Notes: generated from the sequence alone by a model not told the origin. A DNA stretch of 9,004 nucleotides from JAUJNH01 sp038253125 (GCA_038253125.1 JBBSHM010000100.1:1-9004); one strand, 5' to 3'. Positions 1 to 5,335 are shown, counted from the first letter of the stretch. Numbers and translations are program-made.

Positions 1-145
1 CATTGGGCCACTTGCCCACCCCCTCGGCCAGCATCGTCGTCACCGCCGCCGTCCTCCTGCTCCACTACCGCCACTCGCTCGCCGCAGGTGATGGCGAGAT
101 CGAGTCGAAGGTGCCAATCGGCACAGGCCGCATCGGCGCGCATCG
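1..145. other. Unassigned left edge
   Basis: I could not assign this stretch to any gene. It is open on the plus strand in one frame and on the minus strand in others, as is usual at this GC content, but none of the translations resembles a family I know. It ends where recognisable relaxase-helicase coding sequence begins on the plus strand. It contains the left arm of a short inverted repeat (106-116). Confidence 0.5.
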
Positions 146-183
146 ACAGCAGAACCCCTGGCGTCGCTCAACTGGCACCTTCG
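106..183. repeat. 11-bp inverted repeat
   Basis: The bases at 106-116 (cgaaggtgcca) are the exact reverse complement of 173-183 (tggcaccttcg). The arms are 56 bp apart. The right arm lies inside the relaxase-helicase fragment, where it encodes Trp-His-Leu-Arg. The left arm read on the minus strand also gives Trp-His-Leu-Arg, so it may be a scrap of inverted duplication from the rearrangement that broke the relaxase. Chance is also possible. Confidence 0.4.
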
Positions 184-570
184 CCACGACACGCTGCGCC
201 TGACCCCACGCCACGTCGTGATCCTCGATGAAGCGGCGATGAGCGAGGACAAGATGCTGCTGGCGTTGCTCGGAGCTGCTCGGGCCCGGGCCAAGGTGGT
301 GATGGTGGGCGACCACCGCCAGCTGGGTGAAGTCGGTGCCGGGACGGCTTCGAGGCGGTGGTCAGGCGCTTCGGGGCGGCGGTGCACGTCATGGGCGACA
401 ACGTCCGCCAGCATGATCCTGCCGAGCGCATCGCCCTGGCCCACTTGCGAGCCGGCGAGGTGGCCACCGCCGTGTCCTGGTATGGCGACCACGGCCGCAT
501 CGCTGTGTCCGAGGATCGGGACACGGCACTCGATGCCACCGTGGCCGCCTGGTCGGCCGGCCTCGCCGCC
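155..570 (+). pseudogene. TraA/MobF relaxase helicase fragment (Walker B part)
   Basis: This is a piece of the superfamily 1 helicase domain of a conjugative relaxase (TraA/TrwC/MobF type), the protein that nicks and unwinds a plasmid or integrative element for transfer. The translation from about 155 reads LASLNWHLRHDTLRLTPRHV, then Walker B VILDEAAM (218-241) and GDHRQLGEVGAG (309-344). After this the frame shifts near 345, and the family sequence continues as FEAVVRRFGAAVHVMGDNVR and AERIALAHLRAGEVATAVSW. Homology stops near 565-570, where the minus-strand piece of the same gene begins. The relaxase catalytic domain and the C-terminal half are absent, and the frameshift makes it non-functional. 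Identification rests on remembered family motifs. Confidence 0.82.
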
Positions 571-1285
571 CAGGGTTCTCGCCGCCTGGCCCGACGTCGA
601 GGTGCCCAGCAGCTGGTAGCCGCCGGCCTCAAAGGCGTCGCGGACGGCCCCGAGGGCCGTGGTCTTGCCCGAGCCCGCCACCCCGACCAGGAAATCTGGG
701 ACTCGACGCAGCGGGCGATGGCCTCCTCGCTGGCGATGGTGACGGCGGTGGCATAGGCGCGCTCGTTGGCTCCGGCCACCCCGATCAGCGGCACCGCCTC
801 GGGATCGGCCAGGGTGCGGTCGACGACCCGTTCCAGCTCGGCGGGATCACGGCCGTACAGCGCCGGGGCCACGGCCACGATCACGTACGGCGGGTGAACA
901 CCTTGCGCGATGCCAGGGCGCCGTCAGGGACCAGGACCTCGCCGACGACGGCTCGGGTGTCACGGGGACTGAGCTCCGCCGAGGGCGCCGGGTGTTCGGC
1001 CACCGCTGCGTCGACGGCCTGGCCGATGGCGGCGACGCTGGAGCCGGCGGCCTCGATCTCGCCCACCCAGCGGGGCAGCAGATCGCCCACGGCCTGGTGG
1101 CGCTTGTGGCCCCTGGTGGCGCGGGCGGCGATGTTGCGGGCCTGGGAGCTGGTGTTGCCGGGTTCGCTCCATCTCGGCGGTGATCTCCGCCGCCCGCCTA
1201 TCCCCGACCGGGCTGGTGTTCCCGGCTCCGGTCGGCGGGCCGATGAGGCGGTCGAACTTGCGGGCCCGCGCCCTGGCTGCCGGCG
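570..1285 (-). pseudogene. TraA/MobF relaxase, pre-helicase and Walker A fragment
   Basis: Read on the minus strand from about 1285, this gives the middle of a TraA-type relaxase. The pieces in order are FDRLIGPPTGAGN; ARATRGHKRHQAVGDLLPRW; ALASRKVFTRR; VIVAVAPALYGRDPAELERV; DPEAVPLIGVAGANERAYAT; and finally FLVGVAGSGKTT (Walker A) with GTSTSGQAARTLGGEAG. The frame changes near 1160, 885 and 690. At 690 the family's roughly 45 residues before Walker A also seem to be missing. The piece ends at LGGEAG near 570. Family sequence resumes on the opposite strand at about 155, so one gene has been split by an inversion. No relaxase HUH or tyrosine motifs are present. It is non-functional. Confidence 0.82.
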
Positions 1286-1298
1286 ACCCATCAGGCGG

Positions 1299-1639
1299 GA
1301 TTCCAGGGCCTGCGCTTCCACGACCTGTCACACCGCCGTCCCCTGGCCATTGCTCAGGGAGGCCACGCAAAGGCCATCCAGGAGCGTATGGGCCACAGCT
1401 CGGTCATGGTGACCCTCGACCGGTACGGGCACCTGTTCGACGGCCTCGATGAGCGCATCGCCGAAGGCCTCGAAATCATGTGGCACGACGCTGTCGCGGC
1501 CTCCCCGCGGCCTGGCCGCGGCCTGGACACCGTCACCACTGGCCCCGTAGGCCATAAAACCGCAGGTGAGAGGGGGTGGGCGCTGAGGGACTCGAACCCC
1601 CGACCTTCGCCTTGTAAGGGCGGTGCTCTTGCCAGCTGA
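1299..1639 (+). pseudogene. Tyrosine integrase, C-terminal remnant
   Basis: This is the catalytic C-terminal end of a phage/ICE-type tyrosine recombinase. One continuous frame reads GLRFHDLSH, then LAIAQGGHAKAIQERMGHSS and TLDRYGHLFDGLDERIAEGL, matching the family's HDLRH box, LGHxS box and catalytic-Tyr DRYGH box. The usual Arg of HxLRH is Ser here, and the next residues read RRP instead of the family's TAxxLA, so the active site is damaged. About 300 N-terminal residues are missing; sequence left of 1299 belongs to the opposite-strand relaxase piece. The frame continues to a stop at 1637-1639, inside the antisense of tRNA-Val. This fits an element integrated at that tRNA's 3' end with int next to the att site. 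Confidence 0.85.
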
Positions 1640-1650
1640 GCTAAGCGCCC
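1577..1650 (-). tRNA. tRNA-Val (anticodon TAC)
   Basis: The minus strand folds as a complete 74-nt tRNA. The acceptor GGGCGCT pairs with AGCGCCC, the D-stem is GCTC/GAGC, the anticodon loop is CTTACAA (anticodon TAC), the T-arm is GGGGG-TTCGAGT-CCCTC, and the discriminator is A. No CCA is encoded; ACCCC follows. The anticodon stem has one C-A mismatch at 27-43. An integrase remnant abuts the 3' end, so the 3' half (about 1577-1620) is the probable attachment site. I saw no second copy of this 3' end in the window. Confidence 0.95.
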
Positions 1651-1661
1651 GGAGCGCGACC

Positions 1662-1667
1662 AGGCTA
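1662..1667 (-). promoter_or_regulatory. Possible -10 box of tRNA-Val
   Basis: TAGCCT (TAnnnT) on the minus strand lies 11 nt before the mature tRNA 5' end, between the NUDIX stop and the tRNA. I see no good -35 at standard spacing, so this is tentative. Confidence 0.3.
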
Positions 1668-1683
1668 GCGGGCCATGATCGCG

Positions 1684-2172
1684 TCAGGCCCGGGGCGGTC
1701 GGTTGGCCCGACCCAACTCCACCAGGGCACCGGCGGCTTCGATGCCCAACCGCGGCAGGTCCTGGGGCTGGAACCAGGCCACCTCGACGATCTCGGCCGA
1801 GCGGGGGCTGGGCTCGGAGGGGTCGGTGTCGCCGGGCAGACGGGCGCTGTAGATGACGTCGACCCGCCGGTAGCGGGGATCGACGACCACCTTCGGGTTG
1901 TCGTCCAGGTCCAACATCAACCCGATCTCTTCCAGGGCCTCGCGGGCGGCGGCGTCGACGGCGTCCTCACCCCGCTTGAGCAGGCCCCCCGGGAACCCCC
2001 ATGCCCCCCGGGTGGGGTGCCGCCCGGGGCGGTGGGGCCCGTCGGGGCGTTCCCCCACGCAGATCGCCCCCACCCGGAACGACGGGGTCAGCAGGCGCAC
2101 GGATGCCAGCCGCAGGCGCTTTGGCATGCGGCTGTAGGCCCGAAGGAGCGTGGGCTTGAGACTTCGGCTCAA
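1684..2172 (-). CDS. NUDIX hydrolase
   Basis: This is a 162-residue NUDIX-fold pyrophosphohydrolase, a cytosolic enzyme class that cleaves nucleoside-diphosphate-linked compounds. The substrate cannot be told from sequence. The complete NUDIX box spans residues 63-85: G, five residues, E69, seven residues, REALEE (77-82), then IGL. It is preceded by GAWGFPGG (56-63), as is usual. The assigned start is TTG at 2172, because the family-like helix before the core (LLRAYSRMPKRLRLASVRLL) begins only there. It has no visible Shine-Dalgarno. ATG at 2127 (Met16) is the alternative and would remove part of that helix. The gene starts 37 bp after the stop of the phosphatase gene on the same strand, so the two are probably cotranscribed, with tRNA-Val just downstream. 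Confidence 0.9.
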   Translation of the reverse strand: MSRSLKPTLLRAYSRMPKRLRLASVRLLTPSFRVGAICVGERPDGPHRPGRHPTRGAWGFPGGLLKRGEDAVDAAAREALEEIGLMLDLDDNPKVVVDPRYRRVDVIYSARLPGDTDPSEPSPRSAEIVEVAWFQPQDLPRLGIEAAGALVELGRANRPPRA

Positions 2173-2209
2173 CGGAGGGCCGACGTCCGGAGCTGGCCGC
2201 GAACGCCGA

Positions 2210-3040
2210 TCACGAGAACCGAGAGCGCGCCGCCACCGCCTCAGCCAACAGCTGAGGGGTTGCCGCTGCCACCGGCGACCGGCGCTCGTCGGGGACGCGT
2301 GTGACCAGCTCGCGGCCTTTCAGGTCGACAATGGACGCTCCCGCTTCCCTACAGACCAACATGGCCCCCAGGTAGTCCCACGGCCCGTGGGTGTCGACGC
2401 TGCAGTCGATGTAGGCGTCGAGGTGGCCACAGGCTACTGCGCACAGGTCCAGGGCCACCGCGCCGAGCGCTCGCACCTGCCGCCATCCCAGGGGCCCCGG
2501 CGGCGTGCTGGTGACGGCCACCATGGCCTCGGCCAGCGCCATGCACCCGCTCGGGCCCGGTACCCCGCTCGGGCCCGGCACCCCGCTCGGGCCCGGCACC
2601 CCGCTCGGGCCCGGCACCCCGCTCCGAGGGCCGCTCGGGCCCAGGAGCGTGCCGTTGCGACGGGCGCCATGGCCTCGCCGGGCGTTGAAATGCTCACCAG
2701 TGGCCTGGTTGACCACCACTGCGGCCAGTGGGCCGTCGGCGTCGAGGGCGCACAGGCTGGTGGCGAACCAGGGAAGCCCCCTGGCCGCGTTGGTCGACCC
2801 GTCGACAGGATCGACGACCACGAGGACGTCGCGGTCGTCCGACGTCAGGCCACTCTCCTCGCTGAGCACGCCGAACCCGGCCCCCAGGAGAACCTCGAGG
2901 GCGGCGGCGTCGGCCACCAGGTCACAGCCGTACTGGCCTTGGCGGGTTCCGACGGGTCCCCAGTCGTCGAGGCCGTCCAGGGCCACCCGCACGGCGCGCC
3001 CGGCGTCGTCGAGAACCTCGAGGATCTGCTCGCTCTCCAC
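2210..3040 (-). CDS. Inositol monophosphatase-family phosphatase
   Basis: This is a 276-residue Mg2+-dependent sugar or nucleotide phosphatase of the inositol monophosphatase superfamily. Numbering from GTG 3040, the metal-binding motifs are visible in order: SEES (60-63, the GEE-type Glu motif), DPVDGSTN (77-84, the DPxDGTxN signature) and WDYLGAMLVCREAG (221-234). Members hydrolyse inositol phosphate, histidinol phosphate or 3',5'-adenosine bisphosphate; which one applies here is unknown. I chose GTG 3040 because a TAGGGT -10 box ends 7 nt upstream (leaderless start). The longer frame to 3130 would overlap the divergent gene and its ribosome binding site. An oddity is four tandem VPGPSG hexapeptides at residues 142-165, between the metal-site half and the C-terminal half. 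NUDIX follows 37 bp downstream. Confidence 0.9.
   Translation of the reverse strand: MESEQILEVLDDAGRAVRVALDGLDDWGPVGTRQGQYGCDLVADAAALEVLLGAGFGVLSEESGLTSDDRDVLVVVDPVDGSTNAARGLPWFATSLCALDADGPLAAVVVNQATGEHFNARRGHGARRNGTLLGPSGPRSGVPGPSGVPGPSGVPGPSGVPGPSGCMALAEAMVAVTSTPPGPLGWRQVRALGAVALDLCAVACGHLDAYIDCSVDTHGPWDYLGAMLVCREAGASIVDLKGRELVTRVPDERRSPVAAATPQLLAEAVAARSRFS
2546..2617 (-). repeat. 18-bp minisatellite, 4 units, in-frame
   Basis: Four adjacent 18-bp units, nearly identical (one unit has gta instead of gca), encode VPGPSG four times within the phosphatase gene. Partial units flank it (GPSGPRSG before the first copy). The unit is a multiple of three, so copy-number change by slippage would lengthen or shorten the linker without breaking the frame. 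Confidence 0.9.
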
Positions 3041-3047
3041 CTGGTCG

Positions 3048-3053
3048 ACCCTA
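3048..3053 (-). promoter_or_regulatory. -10 box for phosphatase gene, leaderless
   Basis: TAGGGT (TAnnnT) on the minus strand ends 7 nt before the GTG at 3040, which would put the transcription start on or beside the start codon. There is no obvious -35. The placement resembles that before the XRE gene. Confidence 0.4.
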
Positions 3054-3084
3054 CCGTCGCCCCGTGGGGCTCGGCTCGGTGGCC

Positions 3085-3090
3085 TACGCT
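3085..3090 (+). promoter_or_regulatory. -10 box for the 3120 gene
   Basis: TACGCT (TAnnnT) lies 16 nt before the Shine-Dalgarno and 29 nt before the start codon of the plus-strand gene, giving a leader of about 20 nt. No clear -35 is visible. Confidence 0.35.
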
Positions 3091-3106
3091 CCACCCGTCC
3101 CCTTCC

Positions 3107-3113
3107 GAGGAGG
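3107..3113 (+). promoter_or_regulatory. Strong ribosome binding site selecting a TTG start
   Basis: GAGGAGG ends 6 nt before TTG 3120. It is the best Shine-Dalgarno in the window and decides the start of the downstream gene despite the rare codon. Confidence 0.75.
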
Positions 3114-3119
3114 TAGCGC

Positions 3120-3677
3120 TTGGCCGCCATCGACGTGGCCGGCTACGTGGCCGAGCTCAAGGACCACGCCGTCGACCACGGCTTCCATGTCCACGACGAG
3201 CGCCACTTCGTGGAGACCTATTCCCTTCGCCAGGTCTGGGAAGTCGATCTGCACCCCGAGGAGGGCTGCGGCGGCCCCCTCGACCTGCACCTGGCCCTCG
3301 AGGTCGAGCCGCGCGTGCTCCTCGCCTTCGAGGACGTGGTCGCCGAGCTGCCGGAGGAGGACGAACCGGCCGACACCTTTCATTTCCCCCTGATCTTCAC
3401 CTGGGCCCTTCCACCACTGCCGGCGGGCCCCGACCTCCTCCTGCTGGCCACTGAGCTGGCGGGTGTCGGGGGGCCCGAGTTGCCCCTCGAGGTGTCGGCC
3501 ATCGACTCGTTCGGCTCCGTGACCGACGCCCCCGAGCGCAGCCTCACGGTCGTGGCCCGCCAGCAGGTGTCGCTGGCCCGGGTCCTGGCCGGCGAGGAGC
3601 TGCTGTGCGACGTCTTCGACCGCTGCCTGGCCGTCAGTCGCTTCGTCCTCAACGAGGCCACCGGCTGGGGCGTCTGA
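3120..3677 (+). CDS. Conserved-looking protein of unknown function
   Basis: I do not recognise this 185-residue protein. It starts at TTG 3120 behind a strong GAGGAGG. It is acidic and predicted soluble, with no signal peptide. Visible features are a His/Asp-rich N-terminal part (DHGFHVHDERHF, residues 19-30), an acidic stretch AELPEEDEPAD (about 75-85), a short hydrophobic run LLLLATEL (too short for a secure membrane span) and a C-terminal helix ending in NEATGWGV. Its reading frame is clean, with ordinary high-GC codon use. It is divergent from the phosphatase gene, with an 80-bp shared promoter region, and upstream of tRNA-Leu. I infer a real chromosomal gene; its function is unknown. Confidence 0.78.
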   Translation: MAAIDVAGYVAELKDHAVDHGFHVHDERHFVETYSLRQVWEVDLHPEEGCGGPLDLHLALEVEPRVLLAFEDVVAELPEEDEPADTFHFPLIFTWALPPLPAGPDLLLLATELAGVGGPELPLEVSAIDSFGSVTDAPERSLTVVARQQVSLARVLAGEELLCDVFDRCLAVSRFVLNEATGWGV

Positions 3678-3726
3678 GCCGCTCCGACCTGGCGGGGCCT
3701 CAGTCGCCCAAAGATCTCGGACGGGC

Positions 3727-3732
3727 TAGCGT
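3727..3732 (+). promoter_or_regulatory. Possible -10 box of tRNA-Leu
   Basis: TAGCGT (TAnnnT) ends 14 nt before the mature tRNA-Leu 5' end, a reasonable distance for a tRNA promoter. There is no convincing -35. Confidence 0.35.
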
Positions 3733-3746
3733 TCGCCTCACAACCG

Positions 3747-3829
3747 GCCCGGATGGCGGAACGGTAGACGCGGAGGACTCAAAATCCTCTGTCCGAAAGG
3801 GCGTGCGGGTTCGAATCCCGCTCCGGGCA
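3747..3829 (+). tRNA. tRNA-Leu (anticodon CAA)
   Basis: This is a complete 83-nt class II tRNA. The acceptor GCCCGGA pairs with TCCGGGC, the anticodon stem GGAGGA/TCCTC encloses loop CTCAAAA (anticodon CAA, reading TTG codons), there is a long variable arm, the T-arm is GCGGG-TTCGAAT-CCCGC, and the discriminator is A. CCA is not encoded. The decayed accessory block starts right after its 3' end. Confidence 0.96.
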
Positions 3830-3853
3830 CGGCCTCTTCGCCATAAGAGTCCC

Positions 3854-3998
3854 TGCCCTTGGTGATCGCGTCTTGCGGCATGCGCACGGCACGCTCGCCA
3901 AGCTCAAGCGGGTACCTCTTCTGGCCGGAGTGCTTCGTTGTCATGCTCCATCCTCACTTCCAAGGTATGGAGCCTCCGCGAAACCCAGGCCCGGTTCA
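3854..3998 (-). mobile_element. IS3-like insertion sequence remnant
   Basis: The minus strand encodes an N-terminal OrfA stub from ATG 3944. It reads MTTKHSGQKRYPLELGERAV followed by RM, matching the helix-turn-helix start of IS3-family OrfA proteins (KRYPPELRERAVRM type), and loses the family sequence by about residue 30. A GGAGC Shine-Dalgarno precedes the ATG. Upstream, the sequence beginning TGAACCGGGCCTGGG (3998 back to about 3972) looks like the left terminal repeat of this IS group. Everything beyond the first 30 codons is gone, so it cannot move. The IS end lies 23 bp from the first CRISPR repeat. Confidence 0.65.
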
Positions 3999-4021
3999 CC
4001 AAGGTCGTACAGACCGTCGCC

Positions 4022-4184
4022 GCCGCAATGGAGCCGCCCCTTGGTCGGGGCGGAGGGTCCGTCATGGCCGTGACCGTCCCGGCGTCAGCAGCGCCGCCGC
4101 AATGGAGCCGCCCGTTGGTCGGGGCGGAGGGAAGGTCGCACCGCCCCTGCCCCCGAGTGGCCCCTGAGCCGCAATGGAGCCGCC
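4022..4184 (+). CRISPR. CRISPR array remnant (2 full repeats + 1 partial)
   Basis: A 36-nt repeat occurs at 4022-4057 and 4096-4131 with one mismatch (C4040 versus G4114). Its first 17 nt, GCCGCAATGGAGCCGCC, recur at 4168-4184. The intervening sequences are unrelated and 38 and 36 nt long, as for CRISPR spacers. Each repeat holds a 7-bp stem (CCGCCCC/GGGGCGG) around a TTGGTC loop; the mismatch hits the loop-closing pair of repeat 2. The third copy diverges after nt 17, as at a trailer end, which suggests plus-strand orientation. No cas gene is in the window and no leader is visible, because an IS end lies just left. The GCAATG start and internal stem resemble type I repeats; subtype is not assigned. 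Confidence 0.75.
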
Positions 4185-4220
4185 GAACAGCGACTCAAGG
4201 ACTGGCGCCGCCGGGCTCGG

Positions 4221-4232
4221 CGCTCATGAGCG
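4221..4232. promoter_or_regulatory. Palindromic operator candidate before XRE gene
   Basis: CGCTCATGAGCG is a perfect 12-bp palindrome that ends 4 bp before the TACGAT -10 box of the XRE gene. Its position in the -35 region fits a repressor site. XRE/HigA-like proteins commonly autoregulate through such inverted repeats, so self-binding is the simplest inference. Confidence 0.45.
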
Positions 4233-4236
4233 GCGC

Positions 4237-4242
4237 TACGAT
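4237..4242 (+). promoter_or_regulatory. -10 box of XRE gene, leaderless
   Basis: TACGAT (TAnnnT) ends 7 nt before ATG 4250, placing transcription start at the start codon. No Shine-Dalgarno precedes this ATG, which supports leaderless translation. Confidence 0.45.
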
Positions 4243-4249
4243 CTGTCCA

Positions 4250-4549
4250 ATGGTGAGCGATCCCGAGCCCGACGACCTCGATGCTGAAATCGCAGCGACG
4301 GAGGAGAACGAGCCCGGCTACCGGGAGCGTCTCGACCAGCTCGCTGACGTGGTGCGCGTGACGACGTCGCTGTGGGCGCGCCGGGAAGAGCTCGGGCTCA
4401 GAATTGAGGAGGTCGCGGCCCGCTCCGGCCTCAGCCTCGACGAGGTGGAAGCGATAGAGAACAACGCTGTCGACTCGCCCTTCCCCAACCTCGTCCGCTA
4501 CGCGGCCGCCGTCGGACTTCGCCTCGACGTGAAGGTGACTGCCGCCTGA
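4250..4549 (+). CDS. XRE-family HTH regulator (HigA-like)
   Basis: This is a 99-residue protein with an acidic N-terminal region (1-35) and a Cro/C1-type helix-turn-helix (about 41-97). The WARREELGL segment is helix 1, IEEVAARSGLSLDEVEAIE carries the recognition unit, and PNLVRYAAAVGLRLDVKVTA is the C-terminal helix and strand typical of HigA-like antitoxins. ATG 4250 is chosen because a TACGAT box sits 7 nt upstream. ATG 4226 in the same frame is possible but would fall inside the palindrome. It probably binds DNA as a dimer and represses its own promoter. No HigB-like toxin lies next to it: upstream is the CRISPR remnant, downstream a decayed opposite-strand helicase. It is thus an orphan or an antitoxin that outlived its partner. 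The frame is intact amid pseudogenes, suggesting it is still selected. Confidence 0.8.
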   Translation: MVSDPEPDDLDAEIAATEENEPGYRERLDQLADVVRVTTSLWARREELGLRIEEVAARSGLSLDEVEAIENNAVDSPFPNLVRYAAAVGLRLDVKVTAA

Positions 4550-4639
4550 GTGACCTCGACCCCGAGGATCTCAAAGCCGCCGCTGGGTGACGTCACACGA
4601 GTTCCGAAGCGAGCGCCGGGATGTCGACCGGGCGGGGCC

Positions 4640-5335
4640 GCCGCCCGTCGCACCAGATCGGACCCCAGCGCCGAGCGAGCCAGGGCGGCGATGATCGCCT
4701 CCCGGCCCGAACGCCCTCGGCGGCAGCCTGGGCCGCGGGAGCCATGGTTAGTCCCTCCCCGGTGGCGAGATCGAGCCCTGGAGCACGCCGTGGACGGCAC
4801 GACCGACGGCGGTGCCGTACCGACCCTTCTGCCACGGCGGCAGGTCGACATCGCGACCGTCCTTGGCAAGGCCGGGGTCAGCGGCCACGGCAGCGGCGAC
4901 CGCCAGCTTGGCGACGGTCGTGGCCGACGTCGCGAGCGGGCGAGCGGCGGCTCTGAGGGCCTCGGTCCGCTCTGACTCCGAGGCGCCCCATGGCACCAAC
5001 GCCGGGAGCGGCTCGGCGATGAAGTGGGCATCGATCTTCGCAGCCACGCTCGGCGGGGGATCGACCTCCACGCCGGGCACGTCGTGGCCTGCATCCCAGA
5101 AAACTTGGCTGCGGTGTCCGCCAGTTTGCCGCCCGGCCTCGCCTCTTTTCGGTGCACCGAGACCACGAGGTGGTCGCGGGCCCGGGTCGCGGCCACGTAC
5201 AGCAGCTCACCCAATGGAGGTACTGGCGGACGGTGACGCCGCCGGCGTCCTCCCATGCCCGCGCCTGGTCGATCACGAACCGCATCGGCGCCACAGGTCG
5301 CGCGGCCGTTGATGGACGAAGGCGCCCCGTGTTGT
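4640..5335 (-). pseudogene. UvrD/RecB-like helicase-nuclease pseudogene
   Basis: The minus strand holds the C-terminal part of a superfamily 1 helicase with a RecB-like nuclease domain, shattered over all three frames. In order from 5335: HQRPRDLWRR; RFVIDQARAWEDAGG and VTVRQYLHWV; GELLYVAATRARDHLVVSVH (helicase motif VI region); then KIDAHFIAEP and LPPWQKGRYGTAVGRAVHGV (start of the PD-(D/E)XK-type domain); LDLATGEGL; and IIAALARSALGSDLVRRAA. Near 5210 the YLHWV segment is joined directly to LLYVA, so the intervening part of the family, including the HGAKGLE motif, is deleted. The N-terminal ATPase half and the nuclease active site are missing. It is non-functional. It could be a DNA-repair helicase or part of a defence system; what remains does not decide this. 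Confidence 0.78.

Noticed and set aside
1..145. A hydrophobic plus-strand peptide (VVTAAVLLLHYRHSLAAG) as a gene fragment
   Set aside because: It has no recognisable family, no complete gene context, and lies next to a rearrangement point.
2150..3454. A 434-residue plus-strand open frame antisense to the phosphatase gene
   Set aside because: It shows no domain signature, is Arg/Pro/Gly-rich as expected for a GC-rich shadow frame, and the opposite strand has clear phosphatase motifs.
3605..3865. Small open frames reading through tRNA-Leu and, similarly, through tRNA-Val
   Set aside because: These are translations of tRNA genes (RVRIP- and RDSNPRPSPCKG-type strings), well-known spurious calls.
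3960..3978. A fourth, degenerate CRISPR repeat (tatggagcctcc)
   Set aside because: It shares only about ten bases with the repeat, the spacing is 61 instead of 72-74, and the sequence is better explained as part of the IS terminal region.
3938..4549. A 203-residue plus-strand open frame covering the CRISPR remnant and the XRE gene
   Set aside because: Its first half is translation of the IS end and the CRISPR repeats. Only the last 99 codons, from ATG 4250, have protein-family character and a promoter.
4536..4590. A short frame after the XRE stop (SDLDPEDLKAAAG then stop) as a truncated toxin gene
   Set aside because: It is thirteen codons without a start or family match, too little to support a partner gene.
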